A stretch of DNA of 29,871 bases. It comes from JAOADN01 sp046155885. Lineage in GTDB: Bacteria > Pseudomonadota > Alphaproteobacteria > Rhodobacterales > Rhodobacteraceae. The stretch covers positions 1-29,871 of the forward strand of contig JBJXFU010000084.1 in assembly GCA_046155885.1 (NCBI GenBank). The letters run 5' to 3'. The stretch's first letter is position 1. The number at the start of each line of letters is the position of its first letter. The notes below the pieces were generated by a model. It was not told the origin of the DNA. It worked only from the letters and a program-made list of their open reading frames with translations, and searched no databases. Both the position numbers and the translations under genes were made by a program. This document shows positions 15,441 to 22,534 of the stretch, one piece after another.

Positions 15441-16072
15441 CGCGGCCCGTCGTTCTCGGCCTGACCGGTTCGATCGGCATGGGGAAGTCCACCACCGCGC
15501 AGGTCTTCCGCGAGGCCGGAGTTCCTGTCTGGGACGCCGATGCGGCCGTCCATCGGCTCTATGCCCCGGGCGGCGCCGGCGTCGCGGCGGTGGCGCATCT
15601 CTGCCCCGGGGCCGTGGCCGCCGGCGCGGTCGACCGTGCCGCCCTGCGCGAGGCAGCGATGTCCGACCCGGGCCTTCTCGCCCGGCTCGAGGCGGCCATC
15701 CACCCGCTCGCCGCCGCCGACCGGGCCGCCTTTCTGAGGCAGGCGGGCGCCGCGGGCGCCGCGGTCGCCGTTCTCGACATCCCGCTGCTTTTCGAAACCG
15801 GCGCCGACCGCGAAGCCGATGCGACCATCGTCGTCAGCGCCCCCCGCGACATCCAGCGCGCCCGGGTGCTTTCCCGCCCAGGCATGACCGACGCAGCCTT
15901 CGCCGCGATCGAGGCCCGCCAGATGCCCGATGCCGAAAAGCGCCGCCGCGCCACCTGGGTCATCGAAACGACCGGCCTTGACAGCGCCCGCGCCGACGTC
16001 GCACGCATCCTGTCAGAGGCCAGGGAACGCCATGCGCGAAATAGTGCTCGACACCGAAACGACGGGGCTTGA
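15437..16072 (+). CDS. coaE: Dephospho-CoA kinase
   Basis: CoaE phosphorylates dephospho-CoA at the 3' ribose position, the last step of coenzyme A synthesis. The 211-residue protein carries the P-loop LTGSIGMGKSTTAQVF (about residues 9-24) and WDADAAVHRLYAPGG, with the acidic DAD near the substrate site. VLDIPLLFETGADREAD (about 112-128) and ARQMPDAEKRRRATWVIETTG complete the family pattern. Its last 41 bp overlap dnaQ in another frame, so the basic C-terminal tail (ERHARNSARHRNDGA) is written over the dnaQ start and may not be functionally conserved. Confidence 0.96.
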   Translation: MTRPVVLGLTGSIGMGKSTTAQVFREAGVPVWDADAAVHRLYAPGGAGVAAVAHLCPGAVAAGAVDRAALREAAMSDPGLLARLEAAIHPLAAADRAAFLRQAGAAGAAVAVLDIPLLFETGADREADATIVVSAPRDIQRARVLSRPGMTDAAFAAIEARQMPDAEKRRRATWVIETTGLDSARADVARILSEARERHARNSARHRNDGA

Positions 16073-16733
16073 TCCGGCCGAAGGCCACCGCATCGTGGAA
16101 ATCGGCGCGGTCGAGCTTCTGAACCATGTTCCGACCGGCCAGGTCTTCCACCGCTATCTGAACCCCGACCGGCCGATGCCGCCCGAGGCCGAGGCCGTGC
16201 ACGGGCTAAGCTCGGCCTTCCTTGCAGACAAACCCCGCTTCACGGAGGCGGCGGCGGATTTCCTGGCCTTCATCGGCCCCGAATCGCGCCTGGTGATCCA
16301 CAACGCCGGCTTCGACCTGAAATTCCTCAACCACGAGCTGGCCGCTTCCGGATTTCCCGAAATTCCAAACAGCCGCACCCTCGATACGCTGGCAATCGCC
16401 CGGCGGCGCTTTCCCGGCGCGCCGGCGTCGCTCGACGCCCTTTGCCGGCGCTTCGGCATCGACAACACGATGCGCACCAGACACGGGGCGCTGCTCGACA
16501 GCGAAATCCTGGCCGAGGTCTATCTGGAACTGATCGGCGGCCGTCAGCCCGGCCTGGCGCTGGCGACCGGCCTTCCGGCCGACGGCGGCGCGCAGGGTGC
16601 GGGCCAGCCCTGGCGGCCCTATCCGCGCCCGTCGCCGCCGGTCAGGCGGCTCACGGCCGGGGAAGAAGCGGCGCACCGCGCCTTCGTCGCAGGCCTGGGC
16701 CCCGAAGCGGTCTGGGCCGGCCTCGGCTACTGA
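16032..16733 (+). CDS. dnaQ: DNA polymerase III epsilon subunit (3'-5' proofreading exonuclease)
   Basis: The epsilon subunit proofreads for the replicative polymerase. From ATG 16032, preceded by CAGGGAACGCC, the protein has 233 residues. The DEDDh exonuclease motifs are all visible: ExoI VLDTETTGLD (residues 5-14), ExoII HNAGFDLKFLNHEL (about 97-110) and ExoIII RHGALLDSEILAEVY (about 154-168). The C-terminal Pro-rich tail, which in the family carries the alpha-binding segment, runs from about residue 180. The gene starts inside coaE and ends 7 bp inside the convergent sugar transferase. The secB neighbour found in many alphaproteobacteria is absent here. Confidence 0.96.
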   Translation: MREIVLDTETTGLDPAEGHRIVEIGAVELLNHVPTGQVFHRYLNPDRPMPPEAEAVHGLSSAFLADKPRFTEAAADFLAFIGPESRLVIHNAGFDLKFLNHELAASGFPEIPNSRTLDTLAIARRRFPGAPASLDALCRRFGIDNTMRTRHGALLDSEILAEVYLELIGGRQPGLALATGLPADGGAQGAGQPWRPYPRPSPPVRRLTAGEEAAHRAFVAGLGPEAVWAGLGY

Positions 16734-17398
16734 CCGGTCGCCTTCAGGACCACCCCGACCGTGCGGAGCAGGATCGCAAGGTCACCCGCAAAGCTCAGCC
16801 GTTCGGCATAGGCGCGGTCCCACTGCACCCGCTCGGCGAAGGTCCCGGCGTTGCGGCGGCTGACCTGCCAGAGGCCGGTGACACCGGGGCGCAGCCGGTA
16901 ATAGGCGGAACTGCCCGCCCCCGCCTCGTAGGTCATGGCCTGCTCGGGCGTGAAGGGGCGCGGGCCGATCAGGCTCATCTGGCCCATTGCAACATTCCAG
17001 AGCTGCGGCAGCTCATCCAGGCTGGTCCGCCGCAGGAACCGCCCGATGCGGGTGATCCTGGGGTCCTTTGCCAGCTTCTGGTTCACCCGCCATTCGGCCG
17101 CCAGCGCCTCGTCGGCCGCCAAGAGCGCCGCAAGCCGCACCTCGGCGCCGCGCACCATCGTCCTGAGCTTCCAGCAGCGGAACACCTCGCCCCGCCGGCC
17201 GACGCGCAGCTGCCAGTAGATCGGCCGCCCGCCGGAAGCCGCGACCGCCGCCGCCGCGATGCCGACGACCGCCAGCACGACGGGCGCCATGAGAAGGACC
17301 GCCAGGAGGTCGAACAATCGCTTGCCCGCCGCGGCATAGAATGACCTGTCCGGTCCCGCAGCCCGGGCTGCGGGGAAATCGAGTATCGGGGCTGACAA
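16727..17398 (-). CDS. Polyprenol-phosphate sugar-1-phosphate transferase (bacterial sugar transferase, ExoY/PglC/WcaJ type)
   Basis: This monotopic phosphoglycosyl transferase moves a sugar-1-phosphate from a nucleotide sugar to undecaprenyl phosphate, the first step in building an exopolysaccharide or O-antigen repeat. The 223-residue protein has the N-terminal hydrophobic hairpin KRLFDLLAVLLMAPVVLAVVG (about residues 26-46), FRCWKLRTMVRGAE and RITRIGRFLRRTSLDELPQLWNV with the catalytic Asp-Glu pair. MSLIGPRPFTPEQ and YRLRPGVTGLWQVSRRN follow. The start is TTG at 17396-17398, preceded at 9 bases by GGAG. It stands alone: no polysaccharide cluster is in the window. It lies 119 bp downstream of xylA on the same strand, so partial read-through from the xylose operon is possible. 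Confidence 0.9.
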   Translation of the reverse strand: MSAPILDFPAARAAGPDRSFYAAAGKRLFDLLAVLLMAPVVLAVVGIAAAAVAASGGRPIYWQLRVGRRGEVFRCWKLRTMVRGAEVRLAALLAADEALAAEWRVNQKLAKDPRITRIGRFLRRTSLDELPQLWNVAMGQMSLIGPRPFTPEQAMTYEAGAGSSAYYRLRPGVTGLWQVSRRNAGTFAERVQWDRAYAERLSFAGDLAILLRTVGVVLKATGQ

Positions 17399-17441
17399 GA
17401 CTGCTTTCTCCGTCGCCAGATTGCGCCGGGCCGATCCGCAG

Positions 17442-17463
17442 GGGCCCGTCTCGAGCGGGACCC
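17442..17463 (-). terminator. Weak stem-loop after xylA
   Basis: On the minus strand, 55-76 bases past the xylA stop, GGG-T-CCCG and CGGG-C-CCC can pair around a CTCGAGA loop with one internal mismatch. It has no following T run, so if it ends xyl transcription it is not a canonical intrinsic terminator. The rest of the 119-bp gap shows nothing I can name apart from the GGAG site before the TTG start of the sugar transferase. Confidence 0.25.
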
Positions 17464-17517
17464 TAGCGCGCGCCGCGTTACCGAAGGATTAACCAGAAAG
17501 CGGCGGCCACAGCGCGG

Positions 17518-18822
17518 TCAGACGAACCGGTTCCACAGGTTCTCCAGCCGCTCCTGCCGCCCCGACCGGGGTTCGGGGTTGATGCCCTTGGCCAGCACCT
17601 CGGCGGCGATCCCGTCCAGCGTACCGCCTGCCAGCATCGCCTTCGCCTCGGGCCGGTCCCAGCCCGCGTAGCGCCCGGCCCGGGCGCGTTCCAGCGAGCC
17701 GTCCTCGAGCAGGGCCGCCGCCGCCTTCAGCGCCCGGGCGCAGACATCCATCGCCCCCACATGCCCCAGCACCAGGTCCGCCGGGTCCAGCGACTGCCGC
17801 CTGAGCTTCGCGTCGAAGTTCGTCCCCCCGGTGGTGAACCCGCCGGCCTTCAGCACCTCGTAATAGGCCCGCGCCATTTCAGGCACGCTGTCGGGAAACT
17901 GGTCGGTGTCCCAGCCCGACTGGTAGTCGTTGCGGTTCATGTCGATCGAACAGAAAAGCCCCAGCGCGGCGGCCAGCGCCAGTTCGTGCTCGAAGGAATG
18001 CCCCGCCAGGATCGCATGGCCCTGCTCGATGTTCAGCTTCACGTCCTTGTCCAGCCCGAAATCCTTCAGGAACGAATAGACCGTCGCGACATCGTAGTCG
18101 TACTGGTGCTTGGTCGGCTCCTGCGGCTTCGGTTCGATCAGAATCGCGCCTTTGAAGCCGATCTTGTGCTTGTACTCGACCACCATCCGCAGAAAGCGCC
18201 CCGCCTGTTCGCGTTCGCGCACCAGATTGGTGTTCAGCAGCGTCTCATACCCCTCGCGCCCGCCCCAGAGAACGTAATTCGCCCCGCCCAGCTTCATCGT
18301 CGAATCGATACAGGACTTCACCGTCGCCGCCGCATAGGCGAACACGTCCGGGTCCGGGCTGGTCGCCGCCCCGGCCATCCAGCGCCGGTGCGAGAAAAGG
18401 TTCGCGGTGCCCCACAGAAGCCGCGTCTTCGATGCCGACTGCTTTTCCAGAAGGTAGTCGGTGATCCCTTCCAGGTTCCTCAGCGATTCCGCGAAGGTGG
18501 CCCCTTCGGGCCGCGCATCGGCGTCGTGGAGGCAGTAGAAGGGCGCGCCGAGAATGCCGAACAGCTCGAAAGCCACATCGGCCTTCATCTTCGCCAGCGC
18601 CATCGTCTCGCCGAACCAGGGCCGCTGAAAGGTCTGGCCGCCGAACGGATCGCCGCCGGCCCAGGCGAAGCTGTGCCAATAGGCCACGGCAAAGCGCAGA
18701 TGGTCCTCCATCCGCTTGCCCAGCACCACCTCGTCGGGGTTGTAGTGGCGGAAGGCGAATTCGTTGTCGCTTTCGGGCCCTTCGTAGCGGATGGGCGCGA
18801 TGCCCTTGAAGAAATCGGTCAT
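17518..18822 (-). CDS. xylA: D-xylose isomerase (class II)
   Basis: XylA converts D-xylose to D-xylulose with two divalent metal ions and works as a cytosolic tetramer. The 434-residue length and the roughly 40-residue N-terminal extension mark the class II enzyme. Active-site segments are present: AWAGGDPFGGQTFQRPW, FYCLHDADARPEG (catalytic His and Asp, about residues 95-107), NYVLWGGREGYETLLNT and IEPKPQEPTKHQYDYD (metal Glu and Lys). NIEQGHAILAGHSFEHE, SIDMNRNDYQSGWDTDQFP and GGTNFDAKLRRQSLD supply the remaining metal ligands. The ATG overlaps the xylB stop by 4 bp. It is the last gene of xylFHGBA. Confidence 0.97.
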   Translation of the reverse strand: MTDFFKGIAPIRYEGPESDNEFAFRHYNPDEVVLGKRMEDHLRFAVAYWHSFAWAGGDPFGGQTFQRPWFGETMALAKMKADVAFELFGILGAPFYCLHDADARPEGATFAESLRNLEGITDYLLEKQSASKTRLLWGTANLFSHRRWMAGAATSPDPDVFAYAAATVKSCIDSTMKLGGANYVLWGGREGYETLLNTNLVREREQAGRFLRMVVEYKHKIGFKGAILIEPKPQEPTKHQYDYDVATVYSFLKDFGLDKDVKLNIEQGHAILAGHSFEHELALAAALGLFCSIDMNRNDYQSGWDTDQFPDSVPEMARAYYEVLKAGGFTTGGTNFDAKLRRQSLDPADLVLGHVGAMDVCARALKAAAALLEDGSLERARAGRYAGWDRPEAKAMLAGGTLDGIAAEVLAKGINPEPRSGRQERLENLWNRFV

Positions 18823-20255
18823 GTCAGTCCCCTGATGGCGTGGCGCGCGGCGGTATAGCGGGCGTGGCCTTCGTCGAACGCCCCGGTCAGGGCGGCGACC
18901 GGCTCGACCGTCCGCGCGATCTTCGGCATCGTCGCGATCTCTGCCCCCGTGCCGGTGGCAGCCATCAGGCCCAGCCGCGCGGCCCCGAAGGCACCGCCGA
19001 AATCCCCCGCGACCGGAACCCGGACGGGTGTTCCCAGCGCCGTGGCAATGGCGGAAAGCCAGTAGTCCGACCGCGACCCCCCGCCCACCGCCAGAAGCCG
19101 GTCGATCCGCGTGCCGGTGGCGGCCAGCGCATCACGGCAGTCGCGGATCGCGAAGGTCACACCCTCCAGCACCGCGCGCGTTGCCGCGTCGCGGTCGGTC
19201 GCATGCTCCAGCCCGATGAACGCCCCCCGGATCGAGGCAGAGTTCACCGGCGTCCGCTCACCCCCCAGATAGGGCAGGAACCGCGTCTTGCCGGGGGCTT
19301 TCAGCGCGCCCAGATTGGCCGTCATCGTGGCGGCCTCCGACCCTGCCAGATGCGCGAACCAGTTGAGTGCATCGGTCGCGGCCAGGATCACGCCCATCTG
19401 GTGCCAGGACTGGGGCAGGGCGTGGCAGAACGTGTGCACTGCCGTTGCCGGGTCCGGCCGGTAGCCATCGTTGGCCGCGAAAAGAACGCCGGATGTCCCG
19501 AGGCTCACGAACGCCTGGCCCGCCTTCACCACGCCCACGCCGATGCCCGAGGCCGCGTTGTCGCCCCCGCCACCCGCCACGACGGCAGCCTTCGGCAGGC
19601 CGAAGCGCGACGCGAGTTCCGGGCGCAGCGTTCCCGACACCTCCGACCCTTCGACAAGGCGGGGCATATGGCTGCGGTCCATCGCGGTCATCGACAAAAG
19701 CGCATCCGACCAGGCGCGCGCACCTGTTTCGAGCCAGCCGGTCCCGGCGGCGTCCGACATTTCGGCCACATGCTCGCCCGTCAGCCAGAGCCGAAGGTAG
19801 TCTTTCGGCAGGAGAACCTTCGCGACCCGCGCGCGGATCGCAGGCTCATGCGCCGCGACCCAGTTCAGCTTGGGCGCGGTGAACCCCGGGAAACAGATGT
19901 TGCCCGTCAGCGCGCGGAAACGCGGGTCCGCGTCCAGCTTTGCCGCTTCGGCGTGGCTCCGGGTGTCGTTCCAAAGGATGCAGGGGCGCAGCACATTGTC
20001 GGCCGCATCCAGAAGCGTCGCGCCGTGCTGCTGGCCCGAAAGGCCGATGCCGCGCACCCTGGCCTTCGCGGCGGCCGGAAGTGCCGCGAAAACCGTTTCG
20101 CAGGCGGAGATCCAGTCGGCGGGGGCCTGTTCCGACCAGCCGTCATGCGGACGCGAAACCGACAGCGGCGCCGAAGCCTCGGCCACCAGGCCCTGGGCAT
20201 CGTCGATCAGCAGGCCCTTCAGGCCCGATGTTCCCAGATCGAGCCCCAGGAACAT
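18819..20255 (-). CDS. xylB: Xylulokinase (FGGY family)
   Basis: XylB phosphorylates D-xylulose to D-xylulose 5-phosphate, feeding the pentose phosphate pathway. From the ATG at 20253-20255 it has 478 residues. The N-terminal ATPase-fold loop is FLGLDLGTSGLKGLLID (residues 2-18), followed by GIGLSGQQHGATLLD and WNDTRSHAEA. GGGGDNAASGIG carries the expected catalytic aspartate, SLGTSGVLF the second phosphate loop, and LLAVGGGSRSDYWL the FGGY C-terminal signature (about residues 395-408). The Q-H pair in SGQQHG is typical for xylulokinases. A longer upstream frame is rejected because the family motif begins directly at this Met. It lies 2 bp after xylG and overlaps xylA by 4 bp. Confidence 0.96.
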   Translation of the reverse strand: MFLGLDLGTSGLKGLLIDDAQGLVAEASAPLSVSRPHDGWSEQAPADWISACETVFAALPAAAKARVRGIGLSGQQHGATLLDAADNVLRPCILWNDTRSHAEAAKLDADPRFRALTGNICFPGFTAPKLNWVAAHEPAIRARVAKVLLPKDYLRLWLTGEHVAEMSDAAGTGWLETGARAWSDALLSMTAMDRSHMPRLVEGSEVSGTLRPELASRFGLPKAAVVAGGGGDNAASGIGVGVVKAGQAFVSLGTSGVLFAANDGYRPDPATAVHTFCHALPQSWHQMGVILAATDALNWFAHLAGSEAATMTANLGALKAPGKTRFLPYLGGERTPVNSASIRGAFIGLEHATDRDAATRAVLEGVTFAIRDCRDALAATGTRIDRLLAVGGGSRSDYWLSAIATALGTPVRVPVAGDFGGAFGAARLGLMAATGTGAEIATMPKIARTVEPVAALTGAFDEGHARYTAARHAIRGLT

Positions 20256-20257
20256 CG

Positions 20258-21025
20258 CTACATCGCACCCGGTCCCGGGATGGCGGCGGGCGGGCACTTC
20301 CCGGCGATGATCATGCCGAGAACCTCGTCATGCGTCACCTCCGACGTCCGAGCGATGCCGACGACCTTGCCGTTCTTCATCACCGACACCCGGTCCGCCA
20401 GGTCGAAGACGTCATGCAGGTCGTGGCTGATCAGGAAAATCCCGATCCCGTCGGCCTTCAATTGCTTGATCAGCTCGCCCACCTGCGCCGTTTCCTGCGG
20501 CCCCAGCGCGGCGGTGGGTTCGTCCATGATCAGGATGCGGGCATTGAAGTGAATCGCCCGGGCGATGGCGACCGACTGCCGCTGCCCGCCCGACAGCTTC
20601 GCCACCGGCTCCTTGAAGCGGCGGAAGTTCGGGTTCAGCCGGTGCATCACCTTGCGGCAGGCCGCCTCCATCGCCACGTCGTCGAGCGTACCGAAGCGCG
20701 TTTTCAGTTCACGCCCAAGATAGAGGTTCGCCGCAGCGTCCACGTTGTCGGCCAGCGCCAGGGTCTGGTAGATCGTCTCGATGCCCAGCGCCTTGGCGTC
20801 GCGCGGGTTGTTGATCTCGACCTTTTCCCCGTTCAGGAAGATGTCGCCATGGTCGCGCTTGTAGGCGCCCGAGAGGATCTTGATCAGCGTGGACTTGCCC
20901 GCGCCGTTGTGGCCGAGCAGGCCCACGACCTCGCCGGGGTTGAGATCGACGCTGGCATGATCGACCGCCTTGATGCCGCCGAATGCAATGGAGATGTCGC
21001 GCATCTCGATGAGGGGGGTGGCCAT
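20258..21025 (-). CDS. xylG: Sugar ABC transporter ATP-binding protein, single-domain XylG/FrcA type
   Basis: This is the ATPase of a CUT2-type pentose importer. It has a Walker A (GHNGAGKSTLIKIL, about residues 38-51), an ABC signature LSGGQRQSVAIARA (about 143-156), a Walker B ILIMDEPTAALG and an H-loop LISHDLHDVFDLAD. At 255 residues it carries one nucleotide-binding domain, unlike the duplicated, about 500-residue XylG or RbsA of enteric bacteria, and resembles FrcA of rhizobial fructose transport in size. Such a protein should work as a homodimer. Two ATGs are 6 bp apart (21031 and 21025); the second is chosen because the GAGG site lies 8 bases upstream of it but only 2 from the first. 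It sits between xylH and xylB. Confidence 0.93.
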   Translation of the reverse strand: MATPLIEMRDISIAFGGIKAVDHASVDLNPGEVVGLLGHNGAGKSTLIKILSGAYKRDHGDIFLNGEKVEINNPRDAKALGIETIYQTLALADNVDAAANLYLGRELKTRFGTLDDVAMEAACRKVMHRLNPNFRRFKEPVAKLSGGQRQSVAIARAIHFNARILIMDEPTAALGPQETAQVGELIKQLKADGIGIFLISHDLHDVFDLADRVSVMKNGKVVGIARTSEVTHDEVLGMIIAGKCPPAAIPGPGAM

Positions 21026-21035
21026 GGTCATGTCC

Positions 21036-22442
21036 TCACTTCACGCGGCGGGTATAGAGCTGGTCGAGGTAGACGGCGATCACAAGCACCGATCCCACAA
21101 CGATGTTCTGCATGGATGCGGGCAGGTTCAGCAGCGACATGCCCGACACGATCGACTGCATCATCAGGGCGCCGATCATCGCCCCGTAGATGGTTCCCAC
21201 ACCACCGGCGAGCGAGGTGCCGCCGATGACGGTGGCGGCGATGACATAGAGCTCGTTGGTCAGACCAAGGGCGTTGGTCGCGGCGTTCAGTCGGGCCGAG
21301 GAGATGATTGCCGAAATGCCGACCAGCGCCCCCATGAGCGCAAAAACCTTGACGATCATCATCTTCGTATTGATGCCGGCGAGTTCGGCCGCCTCGGGGT
21401 TGCCGCCGATGGCATAGACGTATCGGCCAAACCGCGTGCGCGTGGCAAAGAACGTCATCAGCACGCCGACGACCATCATCACCACGACGGGCAGGGAATA
21501 GCCCGTGTAGTAGATCAGCCCCTCCGTACACCGGACAACGGCGTCGCCTGCCAGACAGATCGCCGACCCGTCCTTGTCCTCGACGCCCGGCGGAATGACG
21601 ACGTTGTTGGCCTTGGCATAGTTTTCGATCAGCTTGAACGGCCAGGGGTAGGAATTCATCACATGCGTCACGAAAAGGACCACGACACTGCCCAGCGCGG
21701 CCAGAAACACTTCGGCCCAGACCGGACGCAGCGGAAAGTTGAAGCGCACGCGCTGTCGGCGGCCGCTGACTATGGCGAAGATGATCGCGGCGCAAACCGC
21801 CAGCGCCATCACCCAGCTCCAGAACGGGCCAAGCCAGCTTATGGGAATGCCGCCGCCGAAGATTTCGAAGGTCTTGTCCATCGGGGCGACGGTCTCGCCC
21901 TTTGCCAGCGAGAAGGCGAGACCGCTGTAGGCGAGCAGCCCGCCAAGCGTGACGATGAAGGCAGGAATCTTCGCGTAGGCCGTCAGCCACCCGTTGAATG
22001 CGCCGATGAGCGCGCCGAGCGCGATCGAGAAAACCACAGCGGCAATCCAGATGGCGGGATGGCCTACGCCGAGGGCAGGGGCAAGCTTGAACACCTGCAG
22101 AACGCCCGCCGCGACAGCGACCAGGCTGAGCATCGAGCCGACCGAAAGGTCGAGTTGCCGCATGACGATCAGAAGCACCATCCCGGTGGACATGACGGCG
22201 ATGGACGACGTCTGCACCAGCAGCGTCCACAAGTTGCGCGGCGTCAGGAACGAGCCGCCAAGCAGGCCGCCGAAATTGCCGCGCAGGATGCCGCTGGCGA
22301 TGTCGAAGATGCACCAGATCAGGATCAGCGCCGCGACCATGCCCAGCATGCGCGTGTCGATCTCGGTGGCGCGGAAGAAGCGCTTGACGGGGCCTTCCGC
22401 CTGCAGGGCGGGGCTGGAGCTGGTGCTCGACGTGTCCGACAT
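21036..22442 (-). CDS. xylH: D-xylose ABC transporter permease
   Basis: This inner-membrane permease belongs to the CUT2 (RbsC/XylH/AraH) group and forms the channel for the XylF-delivered sugar. The 468-residue protein has some ten hydrophobic segments and the family motif GMVLLIVMRQLDLSVGSMLSLVAVAAG (about residues 88-114), with the DLSVGS core. The cytoplasmic EAA-like loop TRFGRYVYAIGGNPEAAELAGI is near residue 345, and TVIGGTSLAGGVGTIYGAMIGAL near 410. An unusually large periplasmic insert (about residues 250-320, with two cysteines in CLAGDAVVRC) matches the longer XylH forms rather than the 320-residue RbsC. It follows a strong stem-loop after xylF and is 10 bp from xylG. Confidence 0.93.
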   Translation of the reverse strand: MSDTSSTSSSPALQAEGPVKRFFRATEIDTRMLGMVAALILIWCIFDIASGILRGNFGGLLGGSFLTPRNLWTLLVQTSSIAVMSTGMVLLIVMRQLDLSVGSMLSLVAVAAGVLQVFKLAPALGVGHPAIWIAAVVFSIALGALIGAFNGWLTAYAKIPAFIVTLGGLLAYSGLAFSLAKGETVAPMDKTFEIFGGGIPISWLGPFWSWVMALAVCAAIIFAIVSGRRQRVRFNFPLRPVWAEVFLAALGSVVVLFVTHVMNSYPWPFKLIENYAKANNVVIPPGVEDKDGSAICLAGDAVVRCTEGLIYYTGYSLPVVVMMVVGVLMTFFATRTRFGRYVYAIGGNPEAAELAGINTKMMIVKVFALMGALVGISAIISSARLNAATNALGLTNELYVIAATVIGGTSLAGGVGTIYGAMIGALMMQSIVSGMSLLNLPASMQNIVVGSVLVIAVYLDQLYTRRVK

Positions 22443-22480
22443 GAAGGGCTCCGGGAATTGCAGCTTCTAGTTAGGCAAGA

Positions 22481-22508
22481 ACCGCGCCCATCGTGGAATG
22501 GGCGCGGT
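22481..22508 (-). terminator. Perfect 11-bp stem-loop between xylF and xylH
   Basis: ACCGCGCCCAT and ATGGGCGCGGT pair perfectly around a 6-base loop, in the 92 bp between the xylF stop and the xylH start. No T run follows on the minus strand. In binding-protein-dependent transporter operons such hairpins act as partial terminators or as 3' stabilisers that let the binding-protein mRNA exceed that of the membrane parts. That role fits the position but is inferred. Confidence 0.75.
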
Positions 22509-22534
22509 GATTGTCATTGCCTTAGCACCCTGGA

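Noticed and set aside
22515..22530. TTAGCACCC near the xylF stop as a half CIRCE element for HrcA
   Set aside because: There is no matching GAGTGCTAA arm 9 bases away, and the position is downstream of xylF rather than before a heat-shock gene.
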